Shown here one piece after another: positions 22,701 to 33,597 of a DNA stretch of 64,000 nucleotides; position 1 is the first letter of the stretch, and each line of letters opens with the position of its first letter. Below the pieces are notes generated by a model. It saw only the letters and a list, made by a program, of their open reading frames with translations, ran no database searches and was not told the origin of the DNA. Source of the DNA: Larimichthys crocea. Its lineage: Eukaryota; Chordata; Actinopteri; Sciaenidae. The position numbers and the translations under genes were made by a program. Location: assembly GCF_000972845.2 (NCBI RefSeq), contig NC_040028.1:14134871-14198870 (forward strand). The letters are read 5' to 3'.

Positions 22701-25700
22701 GAGAACTTCAGTACATTGTCTGATGTGATCTTGAGGCCGTCTGATAATGAATCCGTTGACAATTTGCTCTGAGATCGCAGTCGAATAGAGCCACTAGAGG
22801 ATAGAGAACAATAGATTTTATTTATTTAGTGATATAATGATATCTGTTATTACCAGAGATGTGTACTCAAGTCATTGTGACTTGGACTTAAGTCACTGTT
22901 TTGACAACCTGCAACTGGACTTGACAAAAAATAAATGACTTGAGACTTGACTTGGACTTGATCCCTCAAAGAATCGCTAACTTCACGTGGTGGGGTTTGT
23001 GTGTCTCTGTGATCCTGAAGGCTCTGTTGTCTCAAGCAATAACACCTCGTAGGGTCTCCCAAGGTAAATTGGTCCCAGGGGAGGGATCAGACGAAATGTG
23101 ATTCATCAAAACCCTTATGAATTGGAACCAATATTGTTGGACCTTGATCAGGGAATCCAGGGTGCCATTCTGAAGCCAGACCTGGGAGAGAAGCTTGCAT
23201 CTGGTGACTCTCCATTGGTCCATAGGGACCAGGCAGGCACAGCCAGAAAAAGTGCTTGGAGATGTATAGGGGTTGCGCTTTGAAAGCCAGGTGGCAATCA
23301 AAGAGACGTTCTAGGTCCTAGGGACGTGACAGCACTGGTGGGGAAGGAACCAGAGCTGGTGCGGGACTATAACAAGATATAGTTTGGTTCCCCTCAGAGC
23401 ACACATGTCACATGTCTTGACAGAGTTTTCAAGACATGTGGTCACAGTTGTTAAGTAAGGGAAGCATGGCTTGGCTAAGAGCACTTTTGAGGACCTCCTG
23501 AACTCAACCATACCTTTTAAGGAGGAGGGAGAATGGGAAAGAGAAGGCAAAGAAAGCCTTGCCCATATTTCTGGCAAAGTAAAGCCCTGGAAGGTAGGTA
23601 GTCAGGAAGCTTTTAGGGTGGTGGATTTTTCCATTTTTACTATCTCCAAAAAGGTGGACCAGAGGGTGTGCTCCAAATTTGTGGACATGGAAGAAGCCTA
23701 TGAGTCCACTGGGCAGTCCTGTTGGGGGCACTGAGTAAGCATGGGGTAAAAGTGTCATCTCTATGAGCCATCTGGTCCATAAATCAAAAGTGAGAGCTGT
23801 GTCCATATTCTCAGAACAAAGTCAAATACATTCTCAGTAGGTGTTGGACTCTGCCAAGGTTGACCCTTTTCTTCAATTCTGTTTGTGATATTCATGAACA
23901 GGATCTCAAGATGCAGCCAGGGTCAAGAAGGTGTCCGGTTTGGGAACCTCCGAATTGCATCTCTGCTTTTGCAGATTATGTGGTTCTGTTGGCTTCATCA
24001 AACCATGACCTTCAGCATGCACTAGAGGTGATTTGCAGCAAGTGTGAAGCGGCTGGGACAGGAGTCAGCACCTTCAAGTCTGAGATTGTGGATCTCTGCA
24101 GAACCTGTTTGAGGGACTATATAGCCCAGGACTATGTAGTTGGGGAATTGACTTTTCATGCCCAAGAAATTACTTGCCACTTGCTAGAGACTTGGGCCTA
24201 ATGACTTGAGTCACATGTCTGGTTATAACATTTTTTCTTTCTGACTATGATCTTTTTGAAATGGATTTACCTTTTACTCGATCTGCAACTACCATTCCTA
24301 AAGCTTCTCACTTTTAGATCAAAGTCTTCATCTGGCAGAAAAAATAAATAAATAAATACAGCTTTAATACAAGTATTTAGGCATTTACTGTCACTGGGAG
24401 ACCTAATGTAACTCAGCCATCATTAATGTCATCAAGTCCACCTTTTTCTGGATTCAACATGTCAAAATGTTCGCTGTGGAACCAATCTATTTGTGTACAC
24501 TGAACATTGAATACAATACTAGTTTTATTTTATTTAGGCCTCTTTTACAGCAAACATATTGGATTGTCCTTACATAGGTGTGATTAATAACATTTCCTAT
24601 GGCTTCATTACATATAGGTTCAGCAGTTCCAGGGCTCCTGTAATGTGTATGTTGAGTCAGTGGCAATTCTTAAGACCCATATGATTGGGACCATTGTTCA
24701 GGTTATCAGCAACACCTGTGCTTTTCCTGCTATGACATCTGGCTTAATATGACAATGTCAGATAGCAATACAGTCAAGACAACTATTTATTAATATGAAT
24801 TTATATATACTTAATTCATCTTTTAAGTCATTTATTAAGCAAAAAAAATATATTTCCATGTTATAAAATGGAATGACTGAATACATTTCTGTTGTGGACT
24901 GTTTGTTGGACAAAATAAGACATTAGTTGCAGCCCTATGTAAATCCTACCATTAGGTGTGCTGGATGTGTCTTGGTTCTGCAGGGTGACCAGGGTGAAGT
25001 AGACACCTTGCCTTTCTATTAGCTCACTGTGTGTTCCCTTCTCCACAGCCTGTCCATGCTCAAAACCAATGATGACGTCTGCATTTCTAATGGTGGAAAG
25101 ACGGTGCGCTATAGAAATTGTTGTCCTGCCCATGCGGACCTGCACATACACACATATACATGTACCAGTGATTAGTGTGTCATTCACACAAAACATGATG
25201 TGTTGCTGAATGATTGATGGTCAGTTATGTAGTCTATGGTCAGAGAGTGGCTCACCTTGTCCAGGGCCTCCTGAACAACAGCTTCACTCTCATTATCTAA
25301 GGCGGATGTGGCCATATCCAGCAACAGGATCCTTGGGTTTCGGATCAGAGCTCGAGCGATTGCAATCCTCTGCTTCTGTCCTCCACTCATCTGTCCTCCA
25401 CCTTCTCCGACGAGAGTATCAAATTTCTGAAGCAAAAAAGCCAACATGTTGATTTTTATATGTTAAAACTAAAAACCAACACAAAAATCACATATTAGAC
25501 TCTACCTGTGGCAGATCCATGATAAAATTATACGCATTAGCCTCTTTTGTTGCCTGGATAATGTCTTCCATGGTTACTCCAGGTCGACCGAACCGGATGT
25601 TTTCTGCAATGGTCGTAGAAAACAGCACTGGTTCCTGCTCTACAATACCAATGAGAGATCGGAGCCACTGGATGTTTAAAGTACGAATGTCATGACCGTC

Positions 25701-28247
25701 CAAAGTCACCTGAGGATGAGAATTATAGATGTGACATTACACTGAAGCCTTCAAACTTTCCACCGATCTTCTGTGTGTCTGTGCAGTTACCATTCCTTCC
25801 TTTGGGTCATAAAACCTTTGGATGAGCTGGATTGTGGTGCTCTTTCCAGAACCACTCGGTCCCACAAAAGCAGTGGTTTCTCCTGCATTGATCTGCATGC
25901 TCAGATCATTTAAAATCTGAAAAAAGGAAAATGTTATCCAGTTAAATAGTGAGAGCTGAGAAATAGACAAAAAAGTGAAGAAAAGAAATTTACCATGACA
26001 TCAGGCCGGGATGGGTAGAAGAAAGTGACATTATGGAATTTAATGTCACCTTTAACTGTGTCTAATTTGTGACCTTCTCCTGAGAGACAATCAATTTCTG
26101 GTTCCTGCGAATGTAACAACGCAGAACTTTATTTTATGGTGATAATACTTCTCTCTTATTAGTACTGTTTCCAATCTGGATTGAATCTGCAATAAAGTAA
26201 GATGTTACCCGATCAATTGTGTTAAAAATGTTCTTTGCTGCAGCACGGCCAGAAGCGAAGGCCTCCAGGCAGGGTGAGGCCTGGCCAAGGTTCATAGCTG
26301 CCACAAGTACACCAAAGAACACCTGAAAAAAGCAGCCACATGATGAAACAAAGGCTACTGTCGTTCAAATACACATATAGCTTATCAGAAGTTGAGTGCA
26401 TGTAATTTTCCATACTTGAATGAGATTTCCAGGAGAAAGCTCCTTGGTTTCAATGACCAATTTAGATCCATACCAAAAGGCCAAAGCATAACAAAGGAAA
26501 ATGATGCACCACAGGTATCCTTGAAAAACGCCAATGATTGTGCCCTTTTTCACACCCCAGACCTGAGCTTCCTCAAGGTTGCCGTCATATCTGTACAAAT
26601 TTCATATTTTAACTTCAGTTCCAATCATGCAGTAATGGTTCATTTACAAAGTACAAAAACATCAGGAAGGAGCTTGGAGTTGTGTATCTTGTGATCTTCA
26701 TGTGAAAATGACAAAATACCTCTCAGCTTCTTTTCCCTGCCCACCAAACGCTGCTACCGTTCTGATGGATGACAGGACCTCGTCAGCCACTGCTCCTGCC
26801 TTTGCGTAGGCCTTTAGTTCTCGTCCTGTCAGCCGAGCCACAGCCTTCGGCAGCAAGACAGAAATTTATACAAAAAACATTTAAAACAAATATTGCTTAT
26901 TGTTTCACAGATGGTCTCTTACCATGGCCATAAGTCCAGCAGCTACTCCTATCAGTGGACTCACTGCTATGACCACCAAAGTCAGCTTCCATCCGCCAAT
27001 GAATCCAACCATGAAGCCAAACACAAATGTAGAAATCCTCTCAATGAAGATAGACATCTGGTCAGCTATGGCATTGTTGATCTTGTTGATATCACTGCAA
27101 AGGAACAGAAACACTGTTCTGAGTAAAACATTCACACTGATAACAGCCTCTTCTGCAGATAAAGAGCCCCAACTCACTCTGATATCCTTGTGTTCAGTTC
27201 ACCAACAGAGTTGCAGTCAAACCATCCAATCTCCATTCGCATTATTTTTCTGAAATAGGTCTTTCTTATTTGATGAATTTGTCTTGCAGCCGCTGTCACC
27301 CAGAAGGCAATCTACAGTTTTAACAATCAGAGTGGTACAAAATTATTTGTGTGAAATAATGTGTCAAATTAAAGCTGAATATTTTAAGCATTAAACACTT
27401 ACCTGAAAATAACTAACAATCAGAACTCCAAATCCGATTCCAACATAGTAATATGCAAATGTGGTCATCTGTCTTTCAATATCCACCCTGCCAAGAGACT
27501 AAAATGTGTAACAGCAGCTTTTACCCTGTAACAACAGTCACATGAGCAATTAACTGAAGACTTACCCACAGTACACTGTGTTATTTTCAGCTGTTTCATA
27601 TATAGAGCCATTTTTCCAGTAGATTGTGTTGTTGATGCATGTCTTGTTTGGGTCTTTTAGTTCTTGGACTTCAAGCTCATAGGCCACAAATGTGTTCGTT
27701 ACCATGCCATACACAAGAAGCATGAGAGGTGCAGCTGCACCGTGTAAGAGGGCGCACAAACTCCCCAGTACCATCATCACCTTGTCTTTCCAGGTGGCAA
27801 ATCGAAACTGCAAAAAGGAATTTGAGAATTCAAAAATGGGTAAAATAATTGTCTGAATATACTTATTATAAGTAATCTACCAAATGAATGTAAAATATTG
27901 TAAAATGTAGTGACTCCAAAACAAAGATGCAGTATTTACCAGCTCAAAGTATCCAACACTTGTTTCTTTATTTTTCTTCTCATCTCTGAAACACAAAATT
28001 AAATTGAAGCCCCAAGAATATTTCATGACAACATATTGTGGCCTGAAAAATCTCAAAATACACTTACCCATTCTCAATGTCTGAAAGAAAATAAAATAAA
28101 AGTTATATTTACAGTCAATATTTTTCTCTTTCTTTTTATTTGCTGTTATTGAGTCCAGGTTTGTTTTGTTTTGTTTTTTGGCAATGAAAATGACTCACCT
28201 CTGTCATCTGTTGTAGATTTGATCGTTTTCTTTGTGTTTGCTGCCAT
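19704..28247 (-). CDS. abcb11: abcb11 copy 2 (bile salt export pump), intact
   Basis: Hepatocyte canalicular ABC exporter of bile salts. 27 coding exons: 28199-28247, 28068-28080, 27940-27985, 27566-27807, 27403-27487, 27178-27311, 26923-27094, 26720-26844, 26416-26590, 26209-26322, 25994-26104, 25791-25916, 25506-25709, 25256-25426, 24950-25139, 24271-24331, 22715-22793, 22457-22621, 22249-22353, 21985-22146, 21666-21869, 21339-21580, 21088-21244, 20795-20992, 20482-20688, 20009-20155, 19704-19904. They total 3885 nt, so 1294 aa (human protein 1321). The start MAANTKK lies in a 49-nt first exon followed by a 13-nt microexon. NBD1: Walker [10 protein letters not shown] (about 441-449), MSGGQ, and LLLDM with Met for the catalytic Glu. 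NBD2: GSSGCGKST, signature [16 protein letters not shown]. The degenerate NBD1 Walker B and the C-terminus [12 protein letters not shown] are ABCB11 hallmarks. All borders are GT-AG and the frame is open throughout. Confidence 0.97.
22960..24140 (+). mobile_element. Degenerate LINE in intron 16 of abcb11 copy 2
   Basis: Inserted antisense to the gene, between exons 17 and 16. At about 23970-24110 the plus strand encodes [19 protein letters not shown] and [14 protein letters not shown], the FADDVVLLAS block of a teleost non-LTR reverse transcriptase with the second catalytic Asp changed to Tyr. Upstream frames are broken. Flanking bases carry gacttg-type repeat on both sides, so it sits within an older repeat that copy 1 also has. 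Copy 1 lacks this LINE. Confidence 0.75.
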
Positions 28248-31090
28248 GAGTCTGGCAGGTCCTCACTTGACAACAGTGGATAAAAGTCCTGGACCAAAAT
28301 AATTATCACAAGTCTATTAAAACCAATGCTTGGTAGAAGTTACGTGAATAAATCCAGAGCCAGCGGTGGAGCAGGGCAGGCAGACAACAAAACCTGTTCC
28401 TTCTTCTAAAAAATTACATATTATATATTATAAGTTGGAAAATATCTAAATAAATTAAATATATCCAGTGGAGTATATATAAGACAGCAGTATATAGGCT
28501 ATAGGAAGATGAGCAAAATGTACTGTACCTGGACTACTTCAGAAATCCACTAGCACCACTGAGCCTCATCATAGTAACTCCCTATCTTATTTACAGGTAA
28601 CCTATGCTTGTCCTTCCCCATTATCTACAACCTCATTAGACTGATAAGGGTTGTGTCAGCTCTAGACCTTCACGAAACTTCCTTCGAAAGCCTAAATCAA
28701 GTTACCTGCAATTACTGTAATTCTACTATTATATATTTAAAAACAAATCAAGTATGACTTTCTAGATTGTGAAGTAACATTTTTTGGAAAAGTATCCTTT
28801 TGTATAAAAAAAAAAAGTTTACATATAAATCATGTGATTGTAAAATGAGGTTAATGACCGTGAGGCCATTAGTTATGGTCATGTGTTGTCTCAGTACATA
28901 CATAATCCAATTTAAATGTCATAGATAGACAAAGTTTGGTCCCCAGACTGTTATTAGAACTCAGTTTCATGAAGCATTGTCAGTACAGAAAATATGAATA
29001 TTTAAAATATGTGGTTTATTAAAAAGGAAATTAAGACACAATAATAGTAATCAAGCAGATGTTCAGGGGGTTAATGCCCGCTAGGACAAGTAGTAGAGAG
29101 GAATTTGCTCCTTTTTTACAGCCAGTTATCATTCACAACACAGGTGATTGATAATACCACAAATCAAAGAAACACGGTGATAACGCTTGAGAAACTATCT
29201 GCTCTGTTGCGTCTCTCTCATAGAGCTGAGGGTTGTCTGGCAAGGAGATGCCTGTACATGGTACATGAAATCCATAAAACAATAATCAAGTTTTAAGAAA
29301 CACATATTTACAGTATACCGGACAGGACTTTTCGTGTATGTATGTTGGAAATACACTGAAAGTATGGTCCAAAAGTAATAACATCGACCAAACCAACACC
29401 TTTAAAGGTCAGTTATGAACACGTCATAACTTCTTGTTTGTTTAAATTAAAAACGTTAAAGTAGTGGTAAAGTAGCAGTGGGTTGCATGTGTTGCAGTGA
29501 CATTTTGTTGGTTTGTTGGCAAAACTGCCAAAGCCACTATAGTTAACTTACAAAGGCACAGTAGCTGATACCATTAGCAACACTGAAAACATTTTGGCAG
29601 TGCATCAAATCAGTATTAGCATCCACAAGCTAAAATATACAAGTTGCTGGCAGATTTGCTTTACTTACTAGCCAAAAAAATAATAATAATAAGGCCACAG
29701 GGGCCATTTCGAATATTGAATGATGAATTTAATTAAGCTATCACTTTCAGAAGGCAAGAAAAGGTGTTGGTGGACATGTTCAGCAAATGGGTTAGTGTTT
29801 TTCCCTCATTTCCAAACAGGATTCAGACAATGTGACTAAGGTCCTCCTAAGAGAAATCATCCTACGATGGGGAATTTCCACCAAACTTAGCACTGGCAAT
29901 GGTCCAACTTTTAGACATCATTTGAAGTGATCCATCCATCATTTCATAATCCATTTGAGATTACGGGAGGCAATCAAACATGGGGATTAGACCAGAAACC
30001 ATATTGCTATATTCTAACCTGTATTAAGGCAGTATGTTAAAATACTGTGTCAACATATCAGTTTCCCCTTCAGCTCTGCACGGGTTTTACTGTCCACTCT
30101 AGGCAACTCACCACAGCACCTCTTCAAACCAGGAGGCTGTGTGGTGATTAAAGACTATCAAAGGAAGCACTGGAAATATTGCAGATAGATACTGTAGGTC
30201 CTTACTACCAGAGCTTCCTGACGAGACAGAGAGCAGTAAAGGTTGAAGGTTGTGCTGCCTGTGTTCACAGCAGATTCCTGACAGCTACCATGACTTCAGC
30301 TCCAATGTGTGCCAACCAAAATAAATTAAATTAAACCAGCACTGATGAAACATTTTTGGGCATATTCAAACAGGCTAGAACAACATGTACTAAGTGCTCT
30401 CACACTTTTACAAAACTGTAGATCTGTATTGCTTTTTATTTGTAAGACATTGTTTGTCTTCACAGGTTTTCTCATCCTGCTAAACATGTAAAAAATATAA
30501 TATAGGAGGGGGCACAGCCTTGATGTACAGCCATGATGCACAGCCTAGATGCAGCCTTTCTGTGGGTCAGACCCAGGTCAAACAGTTTAGTAACCCACCT
30601 GCTGGGGTCAATAGTGGTGAATGTGGGACTCTAGACTCTAAACAGCATCCTCACCCATTTTTCCTTGAGGCGGGTTAGTGCAGAAGAGAAAAGTATTGTG
30701 ATGGCATCATTTGTGGATTTACTTGCTATGCAGATATTGTGTGTTTTAGAACTAGTTCTTCAGAGCACTTCATTGTGTCAGGTGTGACACAGTTCCCAAC
30801 ACGCCCTGCAGCATTCTTGCCATTCACAGAGTAGCATGAATGACTCAGAGTTGGTTTTACCTCCTGTGTCTGTACGGTAAATGGTGCAATGGTTTGTAAA
30901 GAACATGCATAGATGCACAGATGAGCAGCACAGCTGAGTATGTGAGTTGCGCCCATGAAAAATTTGCCAAATCCTCTCTGACAAACAGCTTTTCTTTGCT
31001 GTTGACTCTTGTTTGGTGGATTGCATGATTGAAGTGTGAAGAAACAAGACATATTGGCAATTTAACAATTTATTCAGCCTCAGTAGCGTG
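28248..31090. other. Upstream flank of abcb11 copy 2
   Basis: No gene. It is a diverged direct repeat of the copy 1 flank (28981-29155, 29830-30305) and contains a decayed minus-strand LINE piece near 30550-30700 that matches about 15930-16100. The promoter of copy 2 should lie here but cannot be placed. Confidence 0.55.
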
Positions 31091-31091
31091 T

Positions 31092-31174
<83 letters not shown>
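31092..31174. repeat. (GATA)n microsatellite
   Basis: About 21 perfect gata units, ending in the flank gatgcatgag. Confidence 0.98.
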
Positions 31175-31445
31175 GCATGAGCATGCACATAAAGCAATCA
31201 TAAACCATGTTTCTTTTTCACATCTGTTGCACTCTCCATTGTCTTCTTGTTCTTAAGTTGTTAAAAGGTTGCCACATTTTATTGAAAATATGTACACAAA
31301 CATATAAATATCATGACTATCTGACTATATTGTATATGCCATACTCATTTAAGTTTTTCACAATGCACATTTGCACAAGTTAGTGCACAAGAGTATGTTC
31401 TTCCTCCTTCTATTCATACTGTTGTCACCGATTTTTACCTCATGC

Positions 31446-31446
<1 letters not shown>

Positions 31447-31504
<58 letters not shown>
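31447..31504. repeat. (CTAT)n microsatellite, inverted relative to the GATA array
   Basis: About 14-15 perfect ctat units preceded by ctcatgcat, the reverse complement of the flank of the GATA array 270 bp to the left. The pair is therefore an inverted repeat including flanks. Confidence 0.97.
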
Positions 31505-31854
31505 GTTGGGACCTATTTTAATGCCACCAGCAGCTCAAAGGCATTTTTTCAAGGTTGAGTGTGTTTGTAAAATAAAGCCATAAAGGATAAACATTTGATG
31601 TCATGTCATGTATTTTTACATTAGTAATTCATTTTTTCAGGTAGTTTTGCATTATTTTGGGTGATAAATTAATTAAATAGTTAGTAAGTTTTATTTATAC
31701 AGCACATTTTTACACAGCATGCACTGACCAAAGTGCTTCACAATGTCAAAAATAAAATAAAATATTATAACATTTAAAAATATAAAATAACAACAACAAC
31801 AACAACAACAATAATAATAATAATCAATAAAAAACAGTTAATAAAATGTGAGGA

Positions 31855-31950
31855 TCCGTTTGGGAGCCGAAAGAGCCGACTCCTTGTAGTAAGCAGAGCC
31901 AAAAGAACCGACTCTCCAAAAAGAGCCGAAATTCCCATCAGTACTTTGCA
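31855..31950. mobile_element. Teleost DNA-transposon fragment with gagccga motifs
   Basis: Contains repeated gagccga/gaaccgactc words ending in gaaattcccatca, an arrangement I associate with hAT-type elements in fish. No coding region. Family assignment is tentative. Confidence 0.35.
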
Positions 31951-32049
31951 CCATCACACTATTTTCTTATTCATATTCTGTCTGTTACCTGTCGAGCTTG
32001 TTGGCCTTCTTTTTTATCTGTCTGTCTGTCTGTCTGTCCCACATGCAGA

Positions 32050-32228
32050 CATTACCTGGGTCAGCAGCAGATGACGCTCTTTCTTCACACCTCATTTGTC
32101 CTGAGCCGAGTGCGGAAGACTTTGGCCGGAAGTCGCATAAAAACATCACAAAATTAAGAAGAAAACAAAGTTTTGTTGCTGTCGCCTTCATCTGTGTCTG
32201 TTTGAACTGACCCTGCACGACTGATTCA
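32050..32228 (+). promoter_or_regulatory. Candidate promoter and 5' untranslated exon of first dhrs9 gene
   Basis: A more complex stretch includes an ETS-type ccggaag at 32125-32132 and a TATA-like cataaaaac about 6 bp further. The transcript-like run ends at ttcat followed by gtaagt (32229), a strong donor. The coding exon of the first dhrs9 gene begins just after a good acceptor (tttgcctatag, ending 33593), so a non-coding first exon is required and this is the best candidate I see. Confidence 0.3.
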
Positions 32229-33593
32229 TGTAAGTTGTCTGTTTTTTATCCCCACTGAGGTGTTTTAAACAGCTTTAAGTTGCCCCGGTGCTGTCCTCTT
32301 GACTGTCCGTGTACGAAGCGTTCAATCCCGGCTACAGTGGTAACGTGAAGCCCCTTCAGCACATGAGGAGTGATGTTAGTTAGATGTTCATTTCAGAACA
32401 ATTTGGACCGAGAAAGAATGAGACACAAACAGATCTAATTAAATTAAAAAAGAAAAAAATCAAAACACAAAGATATCCAATTTAATATCACACATGTTGG
32501 AGTGTCTGTGATCAGTAAATTGATAATTTAAGCTGTTATTATAAATGAAGAAAACCTGATATTGCATATACTAAAACGTCAAATGTCTGATGTTAGGTAT
32601 TAAAAAGTATTAATAGGAGTTGAACTAATCAGATAAAATATGAGTCTAACATTCCACATTTTCTCTGACCGCTTTGGTTTTATAAGAACTAAGATAATTA
32701 TTTAATTTCTAACATTTGCACAGTTTGTTGTACAACTACGGTCATGGGAACTTCAGTGAAACTGATGGCAGACTTTTTTTTATCTACCGTGTATTTAATT
32801 TATCCGCCGTACTGAAGAAGATCATGTGTTACAGTTGAAAGCTCCAGAACAGCAACTGAAGTCTACCAAACACTAGAAAACTTTTAAAAGACAAGTCATG
32901 TAAAGACAGTGTGTCAAAAGTCATAGAGTTGTTTGTGATTGTGCAAAGAGGTCACAACACTAGATTAATTTTGAGATTATTTCCCGTCATGCACACAGTG
33001 GAAGAAACTGAAGTAGCTTTTGGCCACAGCTGTCCTCGAGTCTGTCCATTTTAATATGGTACAAATGGAGGATTGTGTTTATTGCAGCCATCTCAAACTG
33101 TGATATATCAGAACTATTTCATAGAAAATAAATCAGGACATTCTGCTGGCATCTTAAGACAAAGCCTGTATCTAATATTGTGATATGTTGGACAATTGAA
33201 CAAAAAGTGTGTATCATTTCTGACCTCTCACAGATCACACAGGAGACACTTTCTATCCTGCGTCCAGTTTTCACCGCCAGAGGTAACTGGTCCACATCTC
33301 AACTGGCCACAAACGGACCTCTGTTCTCTGGATAGATTAAGACTGACACAGTGCTCTGGATGATATCCATAATCAGACTGTATGTTCTTAATTTTGCTTT
33401 CTTGCATGTTTTTATGAAAGTTATGCATAATTAATACAATCTTCTGAAGCAGCTCTCTCTCTTTTTTGTTTTTGTTTAATGTGAGTTATTTCTCATTGAA
33501 CTCGCACAGTTTGGTTTTTAGGAGGCCATTCCCCTCCAGAGATCATCATGCCAAACATTAATATAATAACGTGGTTTTCTTCTTTGCCTATAG
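32229..33593. other. Probable first intron of dhrs9 copy A; no gene seen
   Basis: AT-rich sequence without convincing frames or recognisable repeats. It ends with a polypyrimidine tract and tag at 33593, directly before the dhrs9 start. Confidence 0.4.
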
Positions 33594-33597
33594 AAAA

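Noticed and set aside
30778..31197. 139-codon minus-strand frame
   Set aside because: Much of it is the translation of the GATA microsatellite (ISIYL repeats).
31092..31504. Possible CRISPR-like array
   Set aside because: The repeats are simple four-base tandem units without spacers, in vertebrate DNA.
33571..33597. Upstream extension of the first dhrs9 frame
   Set aside because: It crosses a strong splice acceptor ending at 33593 and has no upstream ATG there, so the start at 33598 is preferred.
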